Origin: Sanchytrium tribonematis
Lineage: Eukaryota; Sanchytriomycota; Sanchytriomycetes; Sanchytriales; Sanchytriaceae
DNA length: 47,148 bases
Assembly: GCA_018985235.1 (NCBI GenBank)
Contig: JADGIG010000018.1
Span: forward strand, 1 to 47,148
Reading direction: 5' to 3'
Position numbers and translations under genes: made by a program. The notes beneath the pieces were generated by a model. It saw nothing but the letters and a program-made list of their open reading frames with translations, searched no databases and was not told the origin of the DNA. Shown here piece after piece: positions 38,451 to 46,566 of the stretch (position 1 is the first letter of the stretch; each line of letters opens with the position of its first letter).

Positions 38451-40961
38451 TTATTGGCTGGCTACAACTCTGATTGCGTCGACGAGTCCAATTTCACCAT
38501 TTTCTAGTAATTGTACCTTAACCAATCCTTCTCCAAAATTTGCCAAAACTTTAGCAGAGAAATTTTTGCCTGACCACGCATGGACTTTAACTATTTGGCC
38601 TTTACCGAAAAAGTCGCCACGTTCAAATGCCTTCGAAAATTTTTCGTGTTTAACTTTTAGTTTAGGATATCTTAAAAGCCCTTTGAACTGTGAAAAATAG
38701 CCTGTTTCGTAACATTTAAATGCATCTCGTACCCAAGGCTCATTAAAATCTTTAAGCTTGCTCATTTTTTCGGTATAGGGATCTTCTGGATCGAATTTGA
38801 CAATATCTACTAAAGGCACATCGTTGGTAATTTGTCCGTCGAAGTGGTATATATTTACACTGACTATGTCAGATCTCTTTTTCCAGTGATCAAATGTGCT
38901 GACCACTATTCCAGGCCAAGAAACTGCCTTAAAATCCCCATGCTCCAGCCAAATCAGTTCCCCAATGATATCATCATCAGCCATATTATATTTGATATAA
39001 CCATTTGAGTCTGCAATTGTTCCTCCAAATTCAAAATAGCGATTAAAATTCCAAAATAACGAGTTCCTTTCCCCAACAATCCGATTACTTATTCTTTCTA
39101 ATCCAGTGTATTTTTTGACATTAAACCAAAGCTCTAAGGTCCGGCTGAGGCCACCACAAATATAAATTTTTAAAGCTGAAGAGCAATCTAATTTGACGTC
39201 TCCAAGCATTAGTTCACTTACCACTTGCCAATCTTCATTCTCTATGAAGAATGGCGTATCTGCTACGACCTCTAAATAATCCACAAACTTTTTCATATTT
39301 TTACAGAACTCCGGTCTCAAAGTAGTAAAATTTCTAAAGCTGACAAATGTAGTATCGGTTTTTACAGCCAACTTGTAGTATGGTGATTCATGGTCTTTGT
39401 ACATGTAAAGAACCTCTTCGAAATCAAAACTGTTGAGTTCCTTTTTATGCTTTGTTTTCGCGTGAATCTTTGACTCAGAAACAGAATTTGCTTCCTGCTC
39501 GTTCTCCTTTTCTTGATCGCTAATTTCTTTCTCTTGAATTTTGGTATCACTTAAAATAACACCAAACCGTTTGACAAGCAAATCGTCTTCCTCCTTCACG
39601 TCTGATGATAAAGTCTTTACAGGCCACTGGTTGACAAAAATCTCGTAGTGCTTAAAACATCGACTGCAAAGATGTGGAACAGCATGTAACTCAGTTTTTA
39701 ATAAGGCTTGAATATAAGAATGAGATGAATTCTCAAAATCAAAATCGTAACCACATTGCAAAGTTGAAATTTTGCAATTGCAACATTGAATGTTTTTGCT
39801 AAAATTTAAAAACTCTAGTTTCTGCTTTGGCATACCTGTTTCCAAATAATTTGATTTTCGTACGAGAAATTTAGATGGATTTAATTTTGTGGTTCCCTTT
39901 TTCGTATATGATGAAATATCATCTAAGAAATCTGTGGATATAATTTTGCAAATAAAAGGGTGATTAACGTCGGGTTCCTCAGCATTTTTTTGCATCCATC
40001 CAAACCTCGTATTCTCAACCTTGAGCTGTGGACGAAAAAAGTTCGTCTTACTTTCTTTTGATTGATTGGAAAGTGTTGATTCAGACGACGAAGTTTTAGA
40101 CCTTGAGGAATTTTTGAAAGGAAATTGCTTTGTCAAATTTGCCATCTTGCTTTCGCCATCACTTTTAGCAGCTCTTTTTGATGTGTCATATGGTTTCGTC
40201 TCAGTGAGTCCACTTAAGCAACTATCGCATTTACAATCATTTTTGATTATAATTTCACCATTCATTTCAACTTTATGTTTAAAGTATTCATTGCCATATG
40301 AAGTAAAAATTTCCTCTCCTTTCTTTATGGATCTAACTGCTTTTAAATATACTCGACTCCCATCTCGATGGTATTCTACGTTATTGTTGCAATCATGATT
40401 AATGAATCTTGGAGGCCCTAGAAAAACATTGTAGGTCTTGTATTGCGAGGAGTACATTACACTAAAATCACTGCCATTTTTTTTAAATTCTTCGTTTTCT
40501 TTTTCATTCATAACGCCCCAGCTTCCTTCAACCATCGTCAAAATCTCGTTTTTTTGAACATGACGTGATGCTATGACTGTAACTTCTGGCATATTTTTGT
40601 ACCTGTAAGTATTGACAAGTTCAATAGCAGACGATTGCGAAAATATAGCCAAGTATCTAGTCAAGTGGTCAACGAAATATGTGTGGATGTCGTCTGCAGA
40701 CAAGACATCTAGTAATTCCTTCTTATAAAGACTCACAATAGCTAATGATGCCGGCTTGTAATCTTTAACGTTCTTATAATGACAAGTTTTTCTAATAATA
40801 GCAGCTAATATCTCAGGCTTAAATTTCACCTTATATAAATCATGGCTTTCTTTGTGAACTTTGGAGCATTTGGTGTTAATCAGGACGTTGTCAACCAAAT
40901 TGTTTGTAATGATGTCGTCAATTACAGACAATATTCTGACAGATGCAAATCTCGAGCTCAT
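38451..40961 (-). CDS. SET9: SET9/Suv4-20-type histone H4-K20 methyltransferase with PWWP-like region
   Basis: 836 residues. A SET domain at about 122-230 has EVTVIASRHVQKNEIL, PPRFINHDCNNNVEYH and IKKGEEIFTSYGNEYF, then post-SET cysteines CKCDSC, the Set9/KMT5 pattern. A zinc module follows near 455-515 (CCNC and LCSRCFKHYEIF-QWP), also seen in fungal SET9. Near 667-755 lies a PWWP-like segment (GELIWLEHGDFKAVSWPGIVV), and the last 50 residues (KGQIVKVHAWSGKNFSAKVL) look Tudor-like. In fission yeast Set9 needs a separate PWWP protein, Pdp1. The stop is inside AATAAA. Confidence 0.88.
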   Translation of the reverse strand: MSSRFASVRILSVIDDIITNNLVDNVLINTKCSKVHKESHDLYKVKFKPEILAAIIRKTCHYKNVKDYKPASLAIVSLYKKELLDVLSADDIHTYFVDHLTRYLAIFSQSSAIELVNTYRYKNMPEVTVIASRHVQKNEILTMVEGSWGVMNEKENEEFKKNGSDFSVMYSSQYKTYNVFLGPPRFINHDCNNNVEYHRDGSRVYLKAVRSIKKGEEIFTSYGNEYFKHKVEMNGEIIIKNDCKCDSCLSGLTETKPYDTSKRAAKSDGESKMANLTKQFPFKNSSRSKTSSSESTLSNQSKESKTNFFRPQLKVENTRFGWMQKNAEEPDVNHPFICKIISTDFLDDISSYTKKGTTKLNPSKFLVRKSNYLETGMPKQKLEFLNFSKNIQCCNCKISTLQCGYDFDFENSSHSYIQALLKTELHAVPHLCSRCFKHYEIFVNQWPVKTLSSDVKEEDDLLVKRFGVILSDTKIQEKEISDQEKENEQEANSVSESKIHAKTKHKKELNSFDFEEVLYMYKDHESPYYKLAVKTDTTFVSFRNFTTLRPEFCKNMKKFVDYLEVVADTPFFIENEDWQVVSELMLGDVKLDCSSALKIYICGGLSRTLELWFNVKKYTGLERISNRIVGERNSLFWNFNRYFEFGGTIADSNGYIKYNMADDDIIGELIWLEHGDFKAVSWPGIVVSTFDHWKKRSDIVSVNIYHFDGQITNDVPLVDIVKFDPEDPYTEKMSKLKDFNEPWVRDAFKCYETGYFSQFKGLLRYPKLKVKHEKFSKAFERGDFFGKGQIVKVHAWSGKNFSAKVLANFGEGLVKVQLLENGEIGLVDAIRVVASQ

Positions 40962-41161
40962 TACAAGGAGAAGTTGGCAAATAACAAGATATGGAATTAG
41001 AAGATATTTCTATTCCCCCAAGAAATATACATGGCTATCGACTCATTAAAATTTTGATCAAAAACTTATTCAAAAAAATCTTAACATTTTGAGAATTTTC
41101 TTTATCTCAGCCATAACTTCTTTGTACTGTAATTCAATTTTGGTAGACTCGGTTTTTTGTG

Positions 41162-41797
41162 ATGTATAAACATTTATTTTCAAATAGGCCTGAAATGTTT
41201 TCACCAAAAGATTCGAAATTTAATATTCATGAAAAAGTCTATAGAAAGAAAACTGTCGTAGTGGGTGAGGGAGAATGTGGAAAAACTTCTCTTCTATCTG
41301 CCTACGTGAATGATAAATTTCCAGAAGAATATGTTCCAACGGTTTTTGAAAACTACTCCAAACAATTAAAGTTCGGGAAAAAGACAGTAGAGTTACATCT
41401 ATGGTAAATCAAGTATTAATTTAGGGACACTGCTGGTCAGGAAGATTTTGACAGATTAAGGCCTTTAAGTTACGCCGATGCAAATTGTGTCTTGGTATGT
41501 TTTAGTGTTAACAGCAAGTTAAGTTACGATTTAATTGCAGACAGATGGATCCCAGAAGTTCAGCATTTCATAGATTGCCCTATATTACTGGTGGGACTCA
41601 AAAGCGATTTGAGAAATGAAGATGTTGATTGTGTTTTGGAGCACGACGCCAGACTTTTAGCCGATAGACTAGGCTTAGCTGGATATATGGAATGTTCTGC
41701 TAAAACGATGGAAAATGTAAATGCAATTTTCAACAATGCCGCATACTTGTGTATGAAAAAGAAAGGCATTATGACTAGAATCTGCAAAACCTTATAA
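41162..41797 (+). CDS. Rho-family small GTPase (two exons)
   Basis: Exons 41162-41403 and 41425-41797 join over a 21-nt intron to give 204 residues. P-loop [11 protein letters not shown] (Rho usually GDGACGKT), switch [12 protein letters not shown], switch [19 protein letters not shown] across the intron, and SAKTMENV are Rho-like. The base motif is LKSDL rather than TKxDL. The C-terminus [13 protein letters not shown] ends in a CAAX-type CKTL, where the final Leu predicts geranylgeranylation. A second ATG at 41195 is a possible start. A role in polarity or wall control is inferred from the family. Confidence 0.93.
41404..41424 (+). other. 21-nt intron in the Rho GTPase gene
   Basis: Starts GTAAATCAAG and ends ATTAATTTAG, phase 2. 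It splits the Trp codon of the invariant WDTAGQE. It is the only one of the ten whose length is a multiple of three, and its second to fourth bases with the exon give an immediate TAA if retained. Confidence 0.95.
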
Positions 41798-41838
41798 TAA
41801 ATTAATTAGTTCTCATTTGCCAAGGGGCACTATTCAAA

Positions 41839-42465
41839 ATGGCGCAAATAAAATTATACTCGTATTGGAGATCCAGTTGCTCTTACCGAGTGAGAATAGT
41901 GCTTGGTTTAAAAGGCATAGACTATGATTATATTCCAATTAATCTTATCAAAGCAGAACAAAATTCAGAGGAAAACTTAAATCGAAATCCTATGGGCCTC
42001 GTTCCTACTCTCGAAGTTGACGGCGTACATATATCTCAGAGTATGGCAATTATGGAATATCTTGAGGAAAATTACAAATCAGTAATGCTTTTCCCTCAAG
42101 ATTCCATCGGGAGAGCAATAGTTAGAGGAATGTGTATGATTATAGTTGCTGACACTCAGCCTTTACAAAATTTGAAAGTTCTCAAGACATTTGAAGATCC
42201 AAAAAGAAAAGAATGGGCAATCAAGGTTATTTCTGATGGATTATTTGCTTTTGAAAAAATGGCCAAAAAATACAGCGGAAAATATTCTTATGGATCTACG
42301 GTAACCATCGCTGATGCTTGTTTAGTTCCACAAGTCTACAATGCGAAACGCTTTGAAATCGAGATGGACAAATTTCCAACAATTTCGATAATAATGGCAC
42401 ATCTTGAGGATTTGGAAGGAGTTCAGAAAGCCCATCCTCAACACATGATTGATGCCGTTCAATAA
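41839..42465 (+). CDS. GSTZ1: Maleylacetoacetate isomerase (zeta-class glutathione transferase)
   Basis: 208 residues. The N-terminal thioredoxin fold has YWRSSCSYRVRIVLGLKG with the zeta-class SSCSxR-RI active-site motif, and NPMGLVPTLEVDG with QSMAIMEYLEE. The C-terminal helical domain has TIADACLVPQVYNAKRF. It isomerises maleylacetoacetate in tyrosine and phenylalanine breakdown. The stop is inside AATAAA. Confidence 0.97.
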   Translation: MAQIKLYSYWRSSCSYRVRIVLGLKGIDYDYIPINLIKAEQNSEENLNRNPMGLVPTLEVDGVHISQSMAIMEYLEENYKSVMLFPQDSIGRAIVRGMCMIIVADTQPLQNLKVLKTFEDPKRKEWAIKVISDGLFAFEKMAKKYSGKYSYGSTVTIADACLVPQVYNAKRFEIEMDKFPTISIIMAHLEDLEGVQKAHPQHMIDAVQ

Positions 42466-42509
42466 ACCCAATACAAACTTTTTAAAAATCTTTCACACAA
42501 AGGGAGGTA

Positions 42510-43785
42510 ATGGATAGAACCGGCATTCCGAAGAAGAGACGAAAGGTGACCAAAGCATGTGTTTATTGCCGAAGGAGTCATCTAACATGCGACGATGGGC
42601 GGCCTTGTCAAAGATGTATAAAAAGAGGGATAGCTGGTCTGTGTAAGGATGAGCCAAGTAGTAAAACAAACAACAATAACAATAAGCAACCTCCAAATCA
42701 ATTCTATCCAAGCCTTCAATTCAATGCTATCAACACTCAAAACGAAGCCAACTTTTTTGGGCAACCCGGACAAGTAGATTTTGATGTCCCATTATTTGCG
42801 AAACCACAAACCACCACAATGGCATCCCCGAATATTCCAGACCTGCCCTTGATAAACCCATTTGAGTCACCTATAGCTATGATGCAAAATATCAATCCTT
42901 TCTTACCGCAACAAGTAGAACCTGCCAATTTTTCCCAAAGTGCTAAACAATTAAATCAATCTCAACCTCAACCTCAGCCAAACATTCAAATCAAAGTTCC
43001 AGAGCAAACGAAAGCCATGAGTCCTTTGCAGCAAAGTATCCAGTTGCAAGGAAGTCCTATAGTAATCAAGTCAGTTATCCCAGATCAGACCTTTATTAAT
43101 ACAAATTCCAAAAATGTAAAATCCCCAGAAGAATGTGTTGAGATAAGCGCAGATCCATACAGCGCTCTCCCAACATTAGGTTTAAGACAAATTATTCAGG
43201 CAAAATTTGAGGCTGGCCTTCTAAAGCCTTTTAACTATGCTCAATCCTATCACGAACTGCTCTCACATATGAAAAACTTTTCCGACAAAAATAGATCCAG
43301 AGTCCTGCTCTGCATATCCAAATTTAGGCCTTACTTCAGAGAAATTTCGGGAGCTCAAAATGATGTGGACCTCATTTTAGTAGAGGAAAAATTCGAGAAA
43401 CTACTAATAGAGTACGATAGAGTACTTTCGTGTATGGGGATGCCGGCGGCGTGTTGGTAATTTAAATTTAAGTAGGAGAAGAACTGGAGAGATATATAAA
43501 GCTAACCGACAATTCTGCCACTTGGTTGGTAAGACTAGAAATGAATTATTAAAAATGAAGATATTTGAACTAATGAACGAAGAGAGTTGCGTGAATTATT
43601 GGGAAAGGTATTCCGCAATTGCTTTTGATTCTGGCCAGAAAGCAGTTCTCACTGCTTGTGTCACATCTGGTCCAAACCCTATTAATTGCAGTTTTGGATT
43701 TACAGTAAGAAGGGATCAAAATTTGGTACCTATATTAATTATAGGCAATTTATTGCCTACGGATTCGACATTGATGCAATATTAA
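42510..43785 (+). CDS. ERT1: Zn2Cys6 transcription factor with PAS domain, ERT1/AcuK type (two exons)
   Basis: Exons 42510-43456 and 43476-43785 join over a 19-nt intron to give 418 residues. The cluster KKRRKVTKACVYCRRSHLTC, DDGRPCQRCIKRGIAGLC lies at residues 9-50, as in ERT1, RDS2 and AcuK. An Asn/Gln/Pro-rich middle follows. The PAS-like C-terminus starts at WRRTGEIYKANRQFCHLVGK, built across the intron, and ends near GNLLP as in the family. These factors control gluconeogenesis and respiratory carbon use. The combination is fungal. AATAAA overlaps the stop region. Confidence 0.92.
43457..43475 (+). other. 19-nt intron in ERT1
   Basis: GTAATTTAAATTTAAGTAG, phase 2. Splicing restores CWRRTGEIYKANRQF, the start of the PAS region. 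Unspliced RNA would end with the Trp followed directly by TAA. Confidence 0.93.
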
Positions 43786-43791
43786 TAAACT

Positions 43792-43890
43792 TTACTTTCT
43801 ACGCTGTTTTTGCATCAAGAATTGATTTTGTTTTTCATCTGCTTCACAAGCCGAACAAACCACATCCTGAATGCTATTCTTAAACTAATC
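43792..43890 (-). other. Possible 3' exon of a small unrecognised gene
   Basis: In the 173-bp gap between ERT1 and mL60 the minus strand has an open stretch reading NSIQDVVCSACEADEKQ, then NQFLMQKQRRK and TAA. It has a CxxC pair and a basic helical end and looks protein-like, but there is no ATG in frame and a TAG closes it upstream. A 20-nt GTC...TAG stretch just upstream does not join it to a usable first exon, so I cannot complete a gene. Confidence 0.2.
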
Positions 43891-43958
43891 GTCAACATGA
43901 TGACTCCAAGTTTCACTAATCACTACGTTGATTTTTCATTTCTCCCCTACTTAAGAAA

Positions 43959-44273
43959 ATGCTGTGTCGTATTTTGTTTGGTGGAAGAGTGACTAAAATA
44001 AGTTGGAAAATGAATAGCACTAGGCGAGCAAATCACAGAAAGCGCTTATTAGCCGAAGATGCGGTAATTAAAGCTGTTAAGGACTCAGGAGTCGAGTTAA
44101 AATCACTGGACAAAATTAAAGATTGGCCGACCTACTCGCAAATGTCGAGAACCTTGAGGTACTTTATTTTTTCAAAAAAGAGTCCCAATTTCTTAAAGGG
44201 TGTAAATACCGTACCTCATTTCACTAAAGTTTCCTTTCAAAGAGTAATGCCTAAAATTGTCAAGCAAAAATAA
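43959..44273 (+). CDS. MRPL31: Mitochondrial large-subunit ribosomal protein mL60 (MRPL31)
   Basis: 104 residues. ISWKMNSTRRANHRKRLLAEDAVI matches (abridged) the mL60 signature W-K-x-x-x-R-x-x-x-x-KxRxRKRLRAVD, and FLKGVNTVPHFTKVSFQRV matches the family's KGIHKLPKWTRVSQR-like end. mL60 is a fungal-type mitoribosomal protein with no bacterial counterpart. The Arg-rich N-terminus suits mitochondrial import. The stop is inside AATAAA; its 3' end is 1 bp from NDUFAF7. Confidence 0.82.
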   Translation: MLCRILFGGRVTKISWKMNSTRRANHRKRLLAEDAVIKAVKDSGVELKSLDKIKDWPTYSQMSRTLRYFIFSKKSPNFLKGVNTVPHFTKVSFQRVMPKIVKQK

Positions 44274-44274
44274 A

Positions 44275-45267
44275 CTATAATTTGTACTTTTGATCAGTGT
44301 ATACTCTTAGTATCTGATATGCATTCATGGAAATCAACCGATCGTACATCTGCCAGATTTGCTTCTCTTTTTCGGGGCTTGATTGTAATAATTGAATGAC
44401 TCTTTCCTTCAAGCCTAAAGAATGAAGAAATTCTGTTTGAGATCCAAATTTGGAAGAAACGCCATAAGTTGTAGCCAATTTAGTAAAAGTTTCGAAATCT
44501 ACGTCCGACGTAAGGTCAGATTCACCAGGATAAGCCAATGGCTCTACGTATTTGTGATCTTTGATAGCCCGAAAAGTGTTTCCAATCTGTCCAAATTTTC
44601 CGTAGTCAATTGTATACATCATTCCTCTAGATTTTTTGATTTTATTAAGGACCAAGGAAAAAATATTTTCACGCTGTCTCGATATTTCAATAACGGGTTC
44701 TTTGTACGTTTTAGGAATAATCTCATCAAAATCTTCATTGTAAACATATTTTAAGCTATTTTCAGAGCTTGCAACATTGCATATATGCCAAATTCCATCG
44801 ATGAATTTAAATTGTTCCATTGGAATTGCATCGAAATATTCGTGAGCAATAAAGATCAATGAATTGCTAGTTTCAATGTCGCCTAGATTTACGCTCCATT
44901 TTAATGGAACGTTAAAAGGTTTTAAAATTTCTCTTTGCTTTGATTTTAAAAGTTCAGACGTTTCGAATAAATTAACTCTAGCTATTGGAAATTTGAGCTT
45001 TTGAAAAGTTCGCAGCATATCACTCATTAATTTGCCTTGTCCTGGGCCCAACTCAACAAGCTCGACGGGCTGATTGCTGTGGCTATAAACTATTCCGATT
45101 GCTAAAAGCTCGCCTATTAGTTGTGTAAATTCGGGAGAAGTGACGAAATCACCCTGAGATCCAAACACCTGCTTTGTCGTATAGTAGCCGTGATTTGGGT
45201 CCGTCAAACAAATATCCATATATCTCCCCAAAGTCATTGGCGTCAATTTTTTCAAAATTTTAAACAT
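44275..45267 (-). CDS. NDUFAF7: NDUFAF7-type protein arginine methyltransferase (complex I assembly)
   Basis: 330 residues from the ATG at 45267. PMTLGRYMDICLTDPNHGYY, GSQGDFVTSPEFTQLIGELL and the SAM-binding VELGPGQGKLMSDMLRTF are the hallmarks of the DUF185/MidA family; AHEYFDAIPMEQF follows. NDUFAF7 dimethylates an arginine of the NDUFS2 subunit during assembly of respiratory complex I. The leader is short (MFKILKKL) but basic. Its presence suggests the organism keeps complex I. Confidence 0.93.
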   Translation of the reverse strand: MFKILKKLTPMTLGRYMDICLTDPNHGYYTTKQVFGSQGDFVTSPEFTQLIGELLAIGIVYSHSNQPVELVELGPGQGKLMSDMLRTFQKLKFPIARVNLFETSELLKSKQREILKPFNVPLKWSVNLGDIETSNSLIFIAHEYFDAIPMEQFKFIDGIWHICNVASSENSLKYVYNEDFDEIIPKTYKEPVIEISRQRENIFSLVLNKIKKSRGMMYTIDYGKFGQIGNTFRAIKDHKYVEPLAYPGESDLTSDVDFETFTKLATTYGVSSKFGSQTEFLHSLGLKERVIQLLQSSPEKEKQIWQMYDRLISMNAYQILRVYTDQKYKL

Positions 45268-45378
45268 ATGTATGTAACCTCCTATTACAAAGCCAAAATT
45301 GATAACTTGCAATTAAAACCAACCCAAACTAAATTTTAAGCGCGTTTATAATATCTTGGCGGAATCAACTTAGGCCAA

Positions 45379-46383
45379 ATGAAGATGTGTTTGATAAATT
45401 TTCCAGAGGAAATTTTAGAAAAGATTTTTTGTAACTTGAGAACTAAAGAACTTATACCATTACTACAGATAAAAGTTTTGAATCAAATTGTTAAAAAACG
45501 ACTATTTAGTGTTTTAAGAATTGAAAACGATAATCAAATTATGCCGCCAAGATCAACCTGGGAACACATAAGAAGGTTGGAATGTTTTAATATGCCATTT
45601 TCCAAAATTGACTCCCAACTAAAATATTTTCCAAATTTGCAACAATTGGTACTAGATGACTGCTCTGCAGATTGCAACTTCGAGCTCCCTGCAGTCAAAA
45701 CTCTTGTGCTTGGCAACACCTCGAGTAGCCATTTGAAACTACCACTTAATAGTTATAATATGCTAGCCATAACTTTGACTAATTCAAACAAAGAAACTTT
45801 TAAACACCTTAAAGCGAATATGTTACATATCACCATACAATGCTTTGAATCCTTTATAGAAATTTTGCCACACCTCAATTGTAAGGAACTCTATGTTTAT
45901 GGAGATGAATGTGAAATGCCCAAAAGATCCCAAAATTGGAAGCTTACTCAAAAGTTTGAAAAGCTTTCTTTGTGTGGCATGTTGCCTTTAAATTTTGTTC
46001 ACAATTTACTTCAGCACACTAAATCAAATACTTTGAATCTCGAACTGGTGGAAATGTCAAGCGACTGGAAAGACGTGCTTGCTAGTCATCCCAGATTAAA
46101 TGTTCTTGTTCAGGAGGATTCTGATTCGTGTATAGAAAAGTGGAACTTACCAATGAATATTTTGCAAGTAAATGGAACCTTGTGTGCAGATATTGCCTAT
46201 CTCTGTGGCTACGCAAACTACATTGTGTTTGATAAATGCCTATCAGGAAAATTGAAGACCAACTTAAAGTTGCTACAGCAAAACTATAAAAAGTGCTTAA
46301 AAGGGGTCACCCTTATCAATTACAAGGTGAAGCAAGAAATTTTACAGAAGATGAAGCTTCCTGTGAATGTGAATCTGATTTAG
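45379..46383 (+). CDS. F-box protein with weak leucine-rich repeats
   Basis: 334 residues. An F-box at about 6-45 reads NFPEEILEKIFCNLRTKELI, LLQIKVLNQIVKKRLF. The remainder shows irregular LRR-like units such as LKYFPNLQQLVLDDCSAD, VKTLVLGNTSS and FEKLSLCGMLPLNF. Such proteins are substrate receptors of SCF ligases, pairing with SKP1 and a cullin; a cullin is encoded at 8.3-10.4 kb. The substrate cannot be guessed. Confidence 0.75.
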   Translation: MKMCLINFPEEILEKIFCNLRTKELIPLLQIKVLNQIVKKRLFSVLRIENDNQIMPPRSTWEHIRRLECFNMPFSKIDSQLKYFPNLQQLVLDDCSADCNFELPAVKTLVLGNTSSSHLKLPLNSYNMLAITLTNSNKETFKHLKANMLHITIQCFESFIEILPHLNCKELYVYGDECEMPKRSQNWKLTQKFEKLSLCGMLPLNFVHNLLQHTKSNTLNLELVEMSSDWKDVLASHPRLNVLVQEDSDSCIEKWNLPMNILQVNGTLCADIAYLCGYANYIVFDKCLSGKLKTNLKLLQQNYKKCLKGVTLINYKVKQEILQKMKLPVNVNLI

Positions 46384-46389
46384 ATTGTA

Positions 46390-46401
46390 AATAAATTTAT
46401 T
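46390..46401. terminator. Palindromic two-way poly(A) signal
   Basis: AATAAATTTATT, identical to the one at 22800-22811. It lies 6 bp after the F-box gene stop and contains the stop codon (46397-46399) of the 45-residue minus-strand ORF, giving AATAAA on both strands. Confidence 0.55.
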
Positions 46402-46534
46402 CCAACAATCTCAAATTCATTTCCATTGTATCCATACAGTCCAACATAATTTGCTGCAATTCTGTGTAAGCTGCACTCAATCTTCCCATTATTTCAATAT
46501 TCTGAGTTTTAGCAAGTGTGATCTTATTATCCAT
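46397..46534 (-). CDS. 45-residue helical ORF, possible small gene
   Basis: The minus strand encodes MDNKITLAKTQNIEIMGRLS, then a helical, Met/Leu-rich end LRLLE. Support comes from position: its stop lies in the palindromic AATAAATTTATT facing the F-box gene, as in two other convergent pairs. NIEIMG-x-x-x-x-Y is faintly like the NLEIMG stretch of the DASH subunit Dad4, but the protein is shorter, so no assignment is made. The start lies about 30 bp from the start of the divergent last gene. Confidence 0.4.
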   Translation of the reverse strand: MDNKITLAKTQNIEIMGRLSAAYTELQQIMLDCMDTMEMNLRLLE

Positions 46535-46566
46535 TTTCACGTTTGAGTTCGAAACAGGAAGATTTT

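Noticed and set aside
43792-43911. Small CxxC gene on the minus strand between ERT1 and mL60
   Set aside because: No start codon or consistent mini-intron completes it; left only as a low-confidence exon-like stretch.
46545-46565. GTTCGAAAC-like string suggesting a tRNA T-arm
   Set aside because: No acceptor or anticodon arms at the right spacing; it lies in the 5' region of the last gene.
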